From: Enterocloster lavalensis
GTDB lineage: Bacteria; Bacillota; Clostridia; Lachnospirales; Lachnospiraceae
Assembly: GCF_902364025.1 (NCBI RefSeq)
Contig: NZ_CABJCG010000001.1
Span: 496,001-560,000, forward strand
Reading direction: 5' to 3'
DNA: 64,000 nucleotides
Within the stretch, counting starts at the first letter, position 1; every line of letters begins with the position of its first letter. A program made the translations under genes and the position numbers. Positions 16,579 through 25,646 of this stretch are shown here, piece after piece. The notes beneath the pieces are model-generated. The model searched no databases, was not told where the DNA came from, and worked only from the letters and a program-made list of their open reading frames with translations.

Positions 16579-17379
16579 TTACCCCTGAATATCCGCCTGC
16601 TCAGGACCGCCCTCCAGCGTCCCCTCCACCGTAATGGAGTGACCCCAGAACAGATCCCCGTCCTCAAACCAGAAGCAGAACTCTCCATCAGGCCGCACTT
16701 CGATGCTCTCCAGCTCCAGACGGGCCTCAAATTTCTCTGCGTCAAGCTCCTCCTCGTCCTCCTCCAGCCAGCTGTCATTCTTCAGCTCCAGAAGGTCCTC
16801 CGAGGCCCGTGCCAGCACACGGCGGTTCCACTCCTCCTGATCCGCCATCAGGGTCTTAGCCGTTCTGAGAGAGTCCTCCATTGCCTCGTCCTCATCCCAG
16901 TCAAAGGACAGGCGCACCATCTGCCCCAGCCAGTCCACGTCCGCCTCAAACCAGTTGACCTGCCGGTCCAGGGTAAAGCGCCCCAACACCTCGTCCTCTA
17001 AGTACACCGGTTTTTTTAGCTCCTCCAGGATCGCCTCAAGCTCCCCGTCCCGGGCCGGAGAGGTTTCTCCCACCAGCATAAAACGCGCCTGGCGCTCACG
17101 GCCGGCACGCACCGCCGCGCGGATCACACTGTACGGCTTCACCTGCGCCTGCAGGCGGTGAAGCAGATCGTCGTCCGCTTTCAGCGTCAACGTTCCGTCC
17201 TGCTGCACCGCCTCCTCCCCGGGGCGCTTGTACGCCGCCAATCCGATGGAGGCGGACCAGAGCTTCTCCCCCGGCACTCTTCCCCCGCCAAAACCGTTTG
17301 GACCGGTCAAAAACAGCAGTTCCTCCGTCTTTTCCTCAAACTGCGCTTCAAACTGTCTGATCCCATTCTGAATCTTCAT
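16579..17379 (-). CDS. DUF2262 domain protein
   Basis: A 266-residue soluble, acidic protein. The centre carries the DUF2262 signature: VLGRFTLDRQVNWFEADVDW followed by a VRLSFDWDEDE strand and a helical region with many Asp and Glu. The C-terminus (FCFWFEDGDLFWGHSITVEG) matches the end of that domain. Start chosen at ATG 17379, with AAAGGAG upstream. The family is found mainly in Firmicutes and has no known activity; it is often near phage or polymorphic-toxin immunity-like genes, but nothing of that kind is seen here. Confidence 0.7.
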   Translation of the reverse strand: MKIQNGIRQFEAQFEEKTEELLFLTGPNGFGGGRVPGEKLWSASIGLAAYKRPGEEAVQQDGTLTLKADDDLLHRLQAQVKPYSVIRAAVRAGRERQARFMLVGETSPARDGELEAILEELKKPVYLEDEVLGRFTLDRQVNWFEADVDWLGQMVRLSFDWDEDEAMEDSLRTAKTLMADQEEWNRRVLARASEDLLELKNDSWLEEDEEELDAEKFEARLELESIEVRPDGEFCFWFEDGDLFWGHSITVEGTLEGGPEQADIQG

Positions 17380-17425
17380 CTTCTGCTCTCCTTTATATCC
17401 CCAGCTTTTATACTGCCGCAGAGGC

Positions 17426-17495
17426 GCGGCCGTCCGGGTACGCCTCAATCACCTGCCGACTGCGAATGCGGCCGTCCGGGTACGCCGCAATCACC
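17426..17495. repeat. Pair of 28-bp direct repeats
   Basis: The sequence beginning GCGGCCGTCCGGGTACGCC occurs at 17426-17453 and 17468-17495 with one mismatch, 42 bp apart. They lie in the 210-nt gap between yebC and the DUF2262 gene, upstream of the latter. The next bases (CAGCCTGCGCCGGC) belong to another short motif that recurs in several gaps of this window. Confidence 0.7.
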
Positions 17496-17528
17496 CACAG
17501 CCTGCGCCGGCCCCTCGCTGCATTCATC

Positions 17529-17575
17529 CAAAAAGCTCCTCCCCGCGCGCCGTTACGGCACAACAGGGAAGAGCT
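17529..17575 (-). terminator. Terminator after yebC
   Basis: On the minus strand AGCTCTTCCC pairs with GGGGAGGAGCT, followed by TTTTT, starting 14 nt after the yebC stop. Confidence 0.85.
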
Positions 17576-17589
17576 CCATCTGTTTAATC

Positions 17590-18318
17590 CTATTCGTCCC
17601 AGTTGTGGTACACCGCCTGCACGTCGTCGTCCTCGTCCAGCAGGTCCAGAATCCTGGTCAGCTTCTTGATGTCCTCCGGGTCGGAGAGCTCCACCCAGGT
17701 CTGGGGGATCATGGTCACGTCCGCCTCCAGCATGGGGATGTTCTCAGCCTCCAGGGCCTCGCGCACCTTGCTGAAATCCTCGGGAGCGGTGTAAACCTCG
17801 TAGCTGTCCTCCTCCTCGGAGAAATCCTCAGCTCCTGCGTCCAGAGCCAGCATCATCAGATCATCGGGATCCATCTCGCACTCTTCCTTGTCGATGATGA
17901 TCTGTCCCTTCTTGTCGAACATGTAGGAAACGCTTCCGGGCGTTCCCACGTTTCCGCTGCCCTTGGTGAACGCGCTGCGCACATTGGCAGCCGTGCGGTT
18001 CTTGTTGTCGGTCAGCGTGTCCACGATGATGGCCACACCGCTGGGGCCGTAGCCCTCGTATGTAAGCACCTCGTAGTTCACGGCGTTGGCGTCACCGGCA
18101 GCCTTCTTGATCCCGCGGTCAATGGTATCGTTGGGCATGTTGTTGGCCTTAGCCTTGGCGATCACGTCGCGCAGCTTGCTGTTGTTGGCCGGATCCGCTC
18201 CGCCCTCCTTGACGGCGACGGCGATCTCACGCCCGATCACGGTGAAGATTTTACCCTTCGCCGCATCGTTTCTCTCTTTCTTATGCTTAATGTTGGCAAA
18301 TTTTGAATGTCCTGACAT
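17590..18318 (-). CDS. yebC: YebC/PmpR-family DNA-binding regulator
   Basis: A 242-residue cytosolic protein of the YebC/TACO1 family. The N-terminus [23 protein letters not shown] is diagnostic, as are the [28 protein letters not shown] helix region and the acidic C-terminus. Family members have been described as transcription regulators and, more recently, as factors that relieve ribosome stalling. It is monocistronic, with its own promoter and terminator. Confidence 0.95.
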   Translation of the reverse strand: MSGHSKFANIKHKKERNDAAKGKIFTVIGREIAVAVKEGGADPANNSKLRDVIAKAKANNMPNDTIDRGIKKAAGDANAVNYEVLTYEGYGPSGVAIIVDTLTDNKNRTAANVRSAFTKGSGNVGTPGSVSYMFDKKGQIIIDKEECEMDPDDLMMLALDAGAEDFSEEEDSYEVYTAPEDFSKVREALEAENIPMLEADVTMIPQTWVELSDPEDIKKLTRILDLLDEDDDVQAVYHNWDE

Positions 18319-18416
18319 TCGTATAACACCCTTTCTTCATTAAATTCTGTTTTTCACAACATCGGCCCCGCGCAAACCGGCGGGCCTTTTGTCCCTGGCA
18401 TGTAAACATCTTTTCC

Positions 18417-18445
18417 ATCTTAGCACGATTTTTAGCCCCTGACAA
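18417..18445 (-). promoter_or_regulatory. Sigma-A promoter of yebC
   Basis: TTGTCA-N17-TAAGAT on the minus strand, about 100 nt before the yebC start. The leader that follows contains a G+C-rich hairpin at about 18364-18388 (GGCCCGC with GCGGGGCC). Confidence 0.65.
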
Positions 18446-18492
18446 GGGGAAATTACAGGGTTTTCACCGGGAATCCCCCATTTCGGAAACCT

Positions 18493-19875
18493 TCAGCGGA
18501 TTTCCACCGCCAGGTTTCGCAGCCACTTTTTCTGCCGGTAGCGGATGTACCCCAGAATCATCTTGTAGACCTCCTCAAACATCACCAGGGCGTATACGGT
18601 GTAAATCGGCAGCCGCCAGACCAACGCTCCCAAAAAGGCCAGTGGAACGCCGATGAACCACACGCCGCTGGTGTCCAGAAACAGGCACATTTTCGTGTCC
18701 CCGCCGCTTCTGAGCACGCCCACCACGTTCACGAAATTGAACATCTTGGCCGGCATGTAGAGGGCGAACACCAGAATACAGAGGTTCACGTCCCGGGCCA
18801 CCTCCGGCGTGATGCGGTAAAGCCCGATCAGCGGCCAGCGGATTCCCACCACCACCGCGGCCGCGGCCAGGGTGACGATAAACTGCAATATAAAGAAATT
18901 CACCGCATACCGCTCCGCCCGCTTAAGCTTTCCCGCGCCCATTTCATTTCCCAGGATCACGGCCGTTGCGGCGGAAAGCCCCTGAAACAAAACCACCACG
19001 ATGTCCTGGATGGTGGTGGCGATGGTGATTGCTGCCACCGCGTTATCCCCCATGCGCCCGTAGGCCAGGGAGTACATGGTGGTGCCCAGCCCCCACATGA
19101 ACTCGTTGGCGATCACCGGAGCCGCGGTGTCCAGGAAACGGCGGATAAACGGCCCCGGCCAGCCGAACAGCTCCCGAAACGTCCCGGCCACCGGCGACTT
19201 TGTTCCGTACACATACCCCACCACCAGCGCCACCTCGATCAGGCGGGCGATCATGGTGGCCAGAGCGGCTCCCACCACCCCCAGCCTGGGCGCTCCAAAG
19301 GCGCCGAAGATCAGGATATAGTTCAGGATAATATTGATCACAATGGCGATGCAGCTGGTGCAAACGGGCACCACCACTTTGTTGACCGCCCGCAGCAGCG
19401 CCACAAACACGTTGGTCAGCGCGATAAAGGGATAGGTGAGGGCCGCCACCCGAAGGTAGCGCGCGCCCAGGGAGATGCTGGCCTCGCTGGTGGTGAAGAT
19501 GCGCATCACCTGGTCCGGGAAGGCCACCGCCGGGATCACAAAAAACGCTGCGCCCACCATGGACAACACCACGGACAGGCCCAGCACCTTGCGGATGTGT
19601 TTCACATCGCCGCTGCCCCAGAACTGGGCCGCCAGGATGCCGCTGCCGCTGACAATCCCGAACACCAGCAGTGAAAACACAAAAAAGACCTTGTTCGCCA
19701 GTCCCACCGCCGCAATGGCCGTGGCCCCCAGGGTGCCGATCATCAGCGTGTCAACCAGGTTGACCACGGTGTTTAACATCCCCTGCAGGGCCACCGGACA
19801 GGCTATCTGCACGGCCTTTTTTAGAAAAATTTTATCCCGGAACATCTCCTTTGTGTTCTGTGCGATCTGTATCAT
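18493..19875 (-). CDS. MATE-family efflux transporter
   Basis: A 460-residue multidrug/toxin extrusion family protein with twelve predicted membrane helices. The motifs AVQIACPVALQGMLNTVVNLVDTLMIG (read in parts), LGATAIAAVGLANKVFF and GIVSGSGILAAQFWGSGD are typical. The start at ATG 19875 has AAAGGA 6 nt upstream, and it overlaps the 3' end of the CNNM/CorC gene by 44 nt, so the two are co-transcribed. Substrate unknown. A second MATE protein lies at 30497-31867. Confidence 0.92.
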   Translation of the reverse strand: MIQIAQNTKEMFRDKIFLKKAVQIACPVALQGMLNTVVNLVDTLMIGTLGATAIAAVGLANKVFFVFSLLVFGIVSGSGILAAQFWGSGDVKHIRKVLGLSVVLSMVGAAFFVIPAVAFPDQVMRIFTTSEASISLGARYLRVAALTYPFIALTNVFVALLRAVNKVVVPVCTSCIAIVINIILNYILIFGAFGAPRLGVVGAALATMIARLIEVALVVGYVYGTKSPVAGTFRELFGWPGPFIRRFLDTAAPVIANEFMWGLGTTMYSLAYGRMGDNAVAAITIATTIQDIVVVLFQGLSAATAVILGNEMGAGKLKRAERYAVNFFILQFIVTLAAAAVVVGIRWPLIGLYRITPEVARDVNLCILVFALYMPAKMFNFVNVVGVLRSGGDTKMCLFLDTSGVWFIGVPLAFLGALVWRLPIYTVYALVMFEEVYKMILGYIRYRQKKWLRNLAVEIR

Positions 19876-21310
19876 CCGAATCCTTTATTTCCTTTCCTGT
19901 TTCCCCTTTGCCGGATTCCGGACCGCAGATTCTGCTCACATGGACGGACTCGATCATCTTGTTGCCCACCTTGGTGACCTGGAAGCGGTAGCCCGCAAAT
20001 TCCACCAGCGGCTTTTCGTGCTCCTGGGGGATGCGGTCCAGCCTGGAGATCAGAAAACCGTTCAATGTGTCGTAGGTATCGCTGTCCTCCTCGGAGAAGC
20101 GGATGCTGAGGGCATCCGTCACATCCTCCAGCGGAGTCATTCCGCTCATGCTGAAGCTGCCGTCCTCCAGAGGCGTGATAAACTCCTCCTCCTGGTCGTA
20201 TTCGTCCATGATATTGCCCACGATCTCTTCCAGAATGTCCTCCATGGTCAGCAGGCCCGCCGTCTGTCCGTACTCGTCCACCACGATCTCCATATGTATC
20301 TTGTTGGACTGCATCTCCTTGAACAGCGTGTCGATGCTGCGCGTCTCCGGAATAAAGCTGGCTTCCCTGAGAAGCCCGGGGATTTCGATTAACTGCCGGT
20401 CCTTGTTCTCCGGCTTTTCAAAATACGCCATGGCATCCCGCAGGTGCAGGATGCCGACGATATCGTCGATATCCTCCCCATACACGGGATACCGCGTGTT
20501 GGTTCCTTCTTTCAGAATGAAGTCCACCGCCTCCCGAAGCGTGGTATCCGCGGAGAGCACCACCATGTTGGTGCGGTGGGTCATGATATCCCAGGCTTCC
20601 TTGTCGCCAAGTTGGAAAATATTGGTAATCATTTCCGTCTCTCCGGCCTCCAGAACGCCCTGCTCATGGCCTTCATTTACCATGGACATAATGTCTTCTT
20701 CCGTCACATTCTCATCGTCGGCCGTCATATCCACGCCAAAGGCTTTGAGCACCAGCCACGCCATTGCGCTGATCAGCTTGGTGAGCGGCAGCAGAAGGGC
20801 CGCGACAAACAGCACCATGGGCATCATGCGGTAGCCCCATTTCTCCGGCTCCTTGGCGGCCAGACGCTTGGGAATAATAATGCCAAAGCTGACGATCAGG
20901 ACCACTGCGGCCACGGTAAACAGCACCATAAGCCCCGCCCACATCCACCACAGCGGGTCCGCATACCAGGCGGGGGCCGTTCCCCCCACCGCTTCCATGG
21001 TCCGCGCTGAGTTAAGCAGGTTCATGGTCTTAAGTTTACCGGCCGCCGCGTTCACCACAACAGGCAGAATAAATATACCGGTGATAATTCCCACCAAATG
21101 GGTGGTAATCTGGATGGTGTTCACAAAACGGGTGGGCCGGTTTACGATCCGGAGCAGACGGGCGGCCTTTTCATTGCCGTTCTCCATCTCCTCCTCCAGC
21201 TTTCCCTCGTTCACATTCTGGATGGCGGAACCGAAACCGTAAAACACCGCCTCCAGAAAGATCAGGCCGATCAATACCAAAATACCGACAGGCGAATAAC
21301 CATCGTCCAT
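19832..21310 (-). CDS. CNNM/CorC (HlyC) family transporter-like protein with CBS domains
   Basis: A membrane protein with an N-terminal DUF21/CNNM domain (four hydrophobic segments to about residue 190), a pair of CBS domains (about 205-330, with MVVLSADTTLREAVDFILKEG and ILHLRDAMAYF), and a C-terminal CorC_HlyC domain (SGMTPLEDVTDAL). Such proteins are linked to magnesium or cobalt export. The EIVVDEYGQTAGLLTMEDILEEIVG segment is the family hallmark. I chose the ATG at 21310; a GTG at 21325 is possible, and neither has a well-spaced ribosome binding site. Followed by an overlapping MATE gene. Confidence 0.9.
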   Translation of the reverse strand: MDDGYSPVGILVLIGLIFLEAVFYGFGSAIQNVNEGKLEEEMENGNEKAARLLRIVNRPTRFVNTIQITTHLVGIITGIFILPVVVNAAAGKLKTMNLLNSARTMEAVGGTAPAWYADPLWWMWAGLMVLFTVAAVVLIVSFGIIIPKRLAAKEPEKWGYRMMPMVLFVAALLLPLTKLISAMAWLVLKAFGVDMTADDENVTEEDIMSMVNEGHEQGVLEAGETEMITNIFQLGDKEAWDIMTHRTNMVVLSADTTLREAVDFILKEGTNTRYPVYGEDIDDIVGILHLRDAMAYFEKPENKDRQLIEIPGLLREASFIPETRSIDTLFKEMQSNKIHMEIVVDEYGQTAGLLTMEDILEEIVGNIMDEYDQEEEFITPLEDGSFSMSGMTPLEDVTDALSIRFSEEDSDTYDTLNGFLISRLDRIPQEHEKPLVEFAGYRFQVTKVGNKMIESVHVSRICGPESGKGETGKEIKDSDDTDRTEHKGDVPG

Positions 21311-21392
21311 AGATGTAAAAAACACTCCCTTCGTTCACGAAACGATCCAAAATTCCCGCAGCCTGCGCCGGCGGTTTCCCCGCCCGTTCACA

Positions 21393-21437
21393 GAAAAACA
21401 GAGCTCTGCCCTGTAATCCGCGGCATAACTCTGTTTA
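21393..21437 (-). terminator. Terminator after the PH-domain gene
   Basis: On the minus strand AACAGAG pairs with CTCTGTT and is followed by a T tract; an inner GCC/GGC pair extends the stem. It lies about 45 nt after the PH-domain gene stop. Confidence 0.75.
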
Positions 21438-21483
21438 TCATAACATTATTACCACTTTTCGTCAATGGCCGGGAATTTCCCGG

Positions 21484-21810
21484 TTATGACAGCTTTGACT
21501 GAATATATTCCGCAATTTTCTTGCGGCCCAGAACCGACAGCTTGTAGCTTTTACCGCTCTTCATCGTCACCTTGACGCCGGTGGGCATGAACGGGATAAA
21601 GGGGCCCACGCTGCAGGTCCTCACGTCGTCGATCTCCTCGTAGGGCAGGTCAAGGGAAGCGGTAAACCCTCCGCGGAACAGGATGCGCTGGTTGGTAAAC
21701 CAGTATTTCCCCGACTTCTGGCTGTACATACAGAGCGTTTTCTCCCAGTAGTCTCCCTTTACCTCGCTCTCCACAACCTCGCCCTCGTGCAACTCCAAAT
21801 TGTCTGCCAT
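21484..21810 (-). CDS. Small PH/GRAM-like domain protein
   Basis: A 108-residue soluble protein made almost entirely of a bacterial PH/GRAM-like fold: WFTNQRILFRGGF, then LDLPYEEIDDVRTCSVGPF, then GVKVTMKSGKSYKLSVLGRKKI and a final helix. Such domains occur in Firmicutes as stand-alone proteins and may bind lipids or partners at the membrane; function is unknown. A strong GGAGG precedes the ATG. It is followed by its own terminator, so it is a single gene or the end of the mazF transcript. Confidence 0.7.
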   Translation of the reverse strand: MADNLELHEGEVVESEVKGDYWEKTLCMYSQKSGKYWFTNQRILFRGGFTASLDLPYEEIDDVRTCSVGPFIPFMPTGVKVTMKSGKSYKLSVLGRKKIAEYIQSKLS

Positions 21811-21902
21811 CTCTCTTCTCTTCCTCCTGTAAAATGATCAAACACATTATATAGCAAAGAGCCGCAAAAGAAAAGCAGAAATTTAACAAGCGCTGTTTTT
21901 TC

Positions 21903-22250
21903 CTATGTATCCAGCGCCAGACTGATGAGCAGCGCGTCGTTTACCCGCTGCTGCAGTTCATCGTCGATATGGCATATTTTCTCTTTCAGCCGCTGCTTGT
22001 CAATGGTCCGCAGCTGCTCCAGCAGAATCACCGAGTCCTTCACCATGGCGCATCGCCTGGTGTTCAGCTCCACATGGGTGGGAAGCTTCGCCTTGTTCAT
22101 CTTCGAGGTGATGGCGGCGCAGATCACCGTGGGGCTGTGTTTGTTCCCGACATCGTTCTGTATAATCAGCACCGGACGGACTCCGCCCTGCTCGGATCCC
22201 ACCACCGGCCTTAAATCCGCGTAATAAATATCACCACGTTTGATTATCAC
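21903..22250 (-). CDS. ndoA: MazF/NdoA-type mRNA endonuclease toxin
   Basis: A 115-residue PemK/MazF toxin that cleaves mRNA. From the GTG at 22250 it reads [20 protein letters not shown] and continues [12 protein letters not shown] and LPTHVELN, nearly identical in pattern to Bacillus NdoA/EndoA; catalytic Arg and Thr positions ([19 protein letters not shown]) are intact. A GTG at 22259 would add three residues but sits too close to GGAG. In Bacillus the gene order is alr-ndoAI-ndoA. Here the 148-nt gap to alr holds no antitoxin frame longer than 17 codons, so the toxin appears without its usual partner. Confidence 0.92.
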   Translation of the reverse strand: MIIKRGDIYYADLRPVVGSEQGGVRPVLIIQNDVGNKHSPTVICAAITSKMNKAKLPTHVELNTRRCAMVKDSVILLEQLRTIDKQRLKEKICHIDDELQQRVNDALLISLALDT

Positions 22251-22377
22251 AGTCTTCACACTCCGTCAATCTATATTTACCATTAGTATTGACACTCTCC
22301 GACCATATATTCACTCCGTTTCAGGCGCTGCCTGCACCCGGAAACGGCGGTCTACTATTAACATATGATTCAAACGT

Positions 22378-22408
22378 GAAAACGGAACCGCCCGGGAACT
22401 ACGGGCGG
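22378..22408 (-). terminator. Terminator overlapping the alr stop codon
   Basis: On the minus strand CCGCCCG pairs with CGGGCGG around a loop that contains the TAG stop of alr, followed by TTCCGTTTT. It would separate alr from mazF transcription. Confidence 0.65.
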
Positions 22409-23589
22409 CGAAAGCCCTCATAGACATCCTGAAAATAATCCTTGGTTCCGGCGATGCGCCCGCCCTGCAGATAAACCCTTGGCACCCGCTTGCCCAGGTC
22501 GCAGATCATCTCATAGTGGAATCCGCCCCCGAGCCAGGCCAGCTCCTCCACGGAAATCTGTTCCCCGCCGTCCCGGCCGATCAGCGTCACCTCGTCCTCT
22601 TCCTCCGCCTCCGGGATGTCCGTCACATCCACCATGAACTGGTCCATGCAGACCCGCCCCAGGATCGGCGCCCGCCGTCCGTGTATGAGCACGCTTCCCC
22701 GGGACGAAAGGCTGCGGGGATATCCGTCCCCATAGCCCACGGGAATGGTGGCGATGCGCGTGGGGCGGCCGGCCACAAAGGTGCCCCCGTAGCTCACCGG
22801 CGTGCCCGGACGGATGGTCTTTATGTAGGAGATACGGCTCTTAAGCTCCATGGCCGGGGTCAGATGGACGGTCTCCCGGTCCACCTCGTCCGAGGGATAT
22901 AGCCCATAGATGGAAATCCCCGCTCGCACCAGATCCAGGCTGTTGGAGGGCAGCCCCTCCACGATACCTGCGCTGTTGCTGCAGTGCTTAAGCGGAATTT
23001 CGATCCCCCGGCGCTTTAACATCTCCGAGAAGTTCAGGTATGCCGTCAGCTGGGCCCGGGCGGATTCCTTATCCCGCTCATCGGCCCTGGCAAAATGGGT
23101 GAACATGCCTTCGATCTCGATCCCGGGCAGGCGGCTCATGGACAACACCATGTCCGCCGAAGCTTCGTCCGGCTCCATGCCGATGCGGCTCATGCCCGTG
23201 TCCACCGCCAGATGGAGCTTGGCCCGCACGCCCTCCCGGCAAGCCAGCTCAGAGAGGCGCTCCGCCTGCCGGAGCGTGAACACTGTGGGGCGGATCTGAT
23301 AACGGATCAGCTCCCCGTATTGGTCCGGATGGGTGACCCCCAGGACCAGGATCATTTTCCCGACTCCATGGCGCCGCAGGATCACCCCCTCCTCCACCGT
23401 GGCAACGGCAAAGCCCCTGACGTAAGGGTCCACGGCCATCGCCACCGGGACGGAGCCGTGGCCGTAGCCATCCGCCTTCACCACGCCGATCATCCCGGTG
23501 CCGGAGGGCAGATTGCCCGCCATCTCCTTCATATTGTCAGCCACCGCGTCCAGATTCACGGTGGCGTACACTCTGTTATATGGTCTCAT
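22399..23589 (-). CDS. alr: Alanine racemase
   Basis: The PLP enzyme that makes D-alanine for peptidoglycan and, in spore formers, affects germination. The PLP lysine lies in VVKADGYGHGSVPVA near residue 37, and the second catalytic base region shows SRISYIKTIRPGTPVSYGGTFVAGR (read in parts) and PVGYGDGYPRSLS. The ATG at 23589 forms an ATGA overlap with the nnr stop and has GGAGG 7 nt upstream; ten upstream codons in frame belong to the nnr tail. Length (396 aa) is normal. It ends the acpS-nnr-alr operon. Confidence 0.95.
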   Translation of the reverse strand: MRPYNRVYATVNLDAVADNMKEMAGNLPSGTGMIGVVKADGYGHGSVPVAMAVDPYVRGFAVATVEEGVILRRHGVGKMILVLGVTHPDQYGELIRYQIRPTVFTLRQAERLSELACREGVRAKLHLAVDTGMSRIGMEPDEASADMVLSMSRLPGIEIEGMFTHFARADERDKESARAQLTAYLNFSEMLKRRGIEIPLKHCSNSAGIVEGLPSNSLDLVRAGISIYGLYPSDEVDRETVHLTPAMELKSRISYIKTIRPGTPVSYGGTFVAGRPTRIATIPVGYGDGYPRSLSSRGSVLIHGRRAPILGRVCMDQFMVDVTDIPEAEEEDEVTLIGRDGGEQISVEELAWLGGGFHYEMICDLGKRVPRVYLQGGRIAGTKDYFQDVYEGFRRP

Positions 23590-25241
23590 CTTTTTTCCTC
23601 CGAATCCCTGCTCTGCCAAACGGACTCCGCCGCATTCCCGGCCTTTTTGCCGTCCATGGCGCTGCCGATGGCCTCCGCCAGGTCCGAGGCCAGCATGCCG
23701 TGGCAGCCGGTTTTCTCCGCCGCCAGCTCGCCCGCCCGGCCGTGGATATAAACGCCCAGCCTGGCGCTCTCCGTCTCATCCATGCCCAGGCCCAGAAGGC
23801 CCGCGATAATCCCGGTGAGCACGTCGCCGGAACCGGCCTTGGCCATGGCGCTGGTTCCGCTGGTGTTCATATAGATGCCGCCCTCCCGGGAAGCGACCAC
23901 CGTGGCCGCATCCTTGAGCACGCAGGTCAGTCCGTAGTGGGCCGCGTACTCGGCGGCCGTCTCCACCAGATTCTCACGGATTTGCGGGATGCTCTGCCCG
24001 GTCAGCCGGGCCATCTCCCCAAGGTGCGGGGTAATGATAATGTTTTCCGTGTAGTAGGAGGTCAGGTAGGGATGGGCCGCGATGGTGTTGAGGCCGTCCG
24101 CGTCCACCACCACCGGAGAGCAGGCCATGGTGAGAATATCCTCCACCAGGTACTCCACGTAAGCGCCGCAGCCCAGGCCGGGCCCCAGCACCACCACATC
24201 GGCCCACCGGCACTGCTCGTCGATCAGCTTGCGGAACTCCTCCCGCCCCTCCATCAGCTGTCCCGCGGTGTAGGTCACTAAAATGGCCTCGGGCAGCCTG
24301 GACTGGAGGATCAGCCGGTTCTCCTCCACAGTCAGAAGCTTCACCAGCCCCGCGCCGGTGCGGTAGGCTGCCAAAGCGCTCAGATAGGCTGCGCCGCACA
24401 TATTTTCCGAGCCCGCAACGATCAGCACCTTGCCGAAGGTTCCCTTGTTGGAGTAGGCCGCGCGCTCAGGAATACGCTCCAAATCCCCGGGACCGTAGGT
24501 GCAGGCGTATGGAATTTCCTCCTCGTCCTCCCCGTCCCGTACCTCCGGCTTCAGGGAATCCAGGGGCGGAAATCCGATGTTCTCCACCACCACCCGGCCG
24601 GCCAGGCTGCGCCCGGGGTAGAGCACCGTGCCCCGCTTCTCCCAGCCGAAGGTCACGGTCAAATCCGCGCTCACCGCTTCCCCCATCACCTGCCCCGTGT
24701 CGGAGTGGACGCCCGAGGGGATATCCACCGCCGCCACGCATTCCACGGCACCCTCCTGGCGCAGGCCGTTGATCCGCCGGATGCACTCCGCGTACGCGCC
24801 CTGCACCTGGCGGCTTAAACCCACGCCGAAGATAGCGTCGATCAAAACCCGGCATCGCATCCCGCCCTGGCTGCAAAGCTCCTCCCACTGTTCCCGGGAG
24901 AGAATCTCCATCCCCAGATTCCGGGCGATTTTCAGCTGTTGGAGAAATTCCTCCGTCCCCTTCTCCGGCTGGCCAATGAGCACCACACCGGCGCTCACGC
25001 CCTCCAAAAACAACATCCGTGCCACGGCGATGCCGTCGGCCCCGTTGTTCCCGGTGCCGCAGACGGACCAGACTGAGGCGCCAGGGGCCAGGCGGCCTGC
25101 CTCCTCCTTCAAAATCCCTTTGACCTCCCGCGCCACCGCAAAGGCCGCCCGCTCCATGAGCACCATGGACGGTATGCCGATGGTTGTGATGGCGTGGGCG
25201 TCCACAGCCTTCATCTGTTTTCCGGTCACCAATGTTCTCAT
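23586..25241 (-). CDS. nnr: Bifunctional NAD(P)H-hydrate epimerase / ADP-dependent dehydratase
   Basis: A two-domain repair enzyme for damaged NAD(P)H hydrates. The N-terminal epimerase domain (about 1-215, YjeF_N) has GIPSMVLMERAA and VCGTGNNGADGIAVARML; the C-terminal kinase-like dehydratase (about 235-545) has GKVLIVAGSENMCGAAYLSA, VVVDADGLN, ITPHLGEMARL and TSAMAKAGSGDVLTG. Length 551 fits the fused form. It overlaps acpS by 4 nt and alr by 4 nt (ATGA both), so the three genes are translated together. It sits one gene away from Rex, the NADH sensor. Confidence 0.95.
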   Translation of the reverse strand: MRTLVTGKQMKAVDAHAITTIGIPSMVLMERAAFAVAREVKGILKEEAGRLAPGASVWSVCGTGNNGADGIAVARMLFLEGVSAGVVLIGQPEKGTEEFLQQLKIARNLGMEILSREQWEELCSQGGMRCRVLIDAIFGVGLSRQVQGAYAECIRRINGLRQEGAVECVAAVDIPSGVHSDTGQVMGEAVSADLTVTFGWEKRGTVLYPGRSLAGRVVVENIGFPPLDSLKPEVRDGEDEEEIPYACTYGPGDLERIPERAAYSNKGTFGKVLIVAGSENMCGAAYLSALAAYRTGAGLVKLLTVEENRLILQSRLPEAILVTYTAGQLMEGREEFRKLIDEQCRWADVVVLGPGLGCGAYVEYLVEDILTMACSPVVVDADGLNTIAAHPYLTSYYTENIIITPHLGEMARLTGQSIPQIRENLVETAAEYAAHYGLTCVLKDAATVVASREGGIYMNTSGTSAMAKAGSGDVLTGIIAGLLGLGMDETESARLGVYIHGRAGELAAEKTGCHGMLASDLAEAIGSAMDGKKAGNAAESVWQSRDSEEKR

Positions 25242-25630
25242 CCGCCAACCTCCTTTTCACCTGTCCGGGGCGCGCCCTCCGCCACCGCGAAGGCCATGGC
25301 GTGCTCCGCCGTATTGCTGATGGAGACCTCGATGCGCTCCACGCCCAGCTCATGGGCCAGCGCCCTGGCCCCCCGGTACAGATTCACATAAGGCTTCCCA
25401 AGCTCATCCCGCGCCACCTCGATATCGATGGGCATAAACGCGCGAAAGCCCGTGCCAAGCGCCTTGGCCACAGCCTCCTTGACAGCAAAACTGCCGGCAA
25501 AGCGGGAGATTTTATCCCCCGCCTGCCGGCGTTCCAGTTCCGTAAATGTGCGCACCACAAAAGAATCCCGCTCACAGGCCTTCCGGACGCGGTCAATTTC
25601 CACTAAATCCGTTCCAACACCCAGTATCAT
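25238..25630 (-). CDS. acpS: Holo-acyl-carrier-protein synthase
   Basis: Transfers phosphopantetheine from CoA to acyl carrier protein. The metal-binding motif GVGTDLVEI (Asp at residue 8) and the second motif FAGSFAVKEAVAKALGTG are intact; length 130 is usual. It follows rex by 16 nt and overlaps nnr by ATGA. The rex-acpS-nnr-alr order makes it part of one operon read from the rex promoter. Confidence 0.95.
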   Translation of the reverse strand: MILGVGTDLVEIDRVRKACERDSFVVRTFTELERRQAGDKISRFAGSFAVKEAVAKALGTGFRAFMPIDIEVARDELGKPYVNLYRGARALAHELGVERIEVSISNTAEHAMAFAVAEGAPRTGEKEVGG

Positions 25631-25646
25631 AGCTCACGGCACCCCG

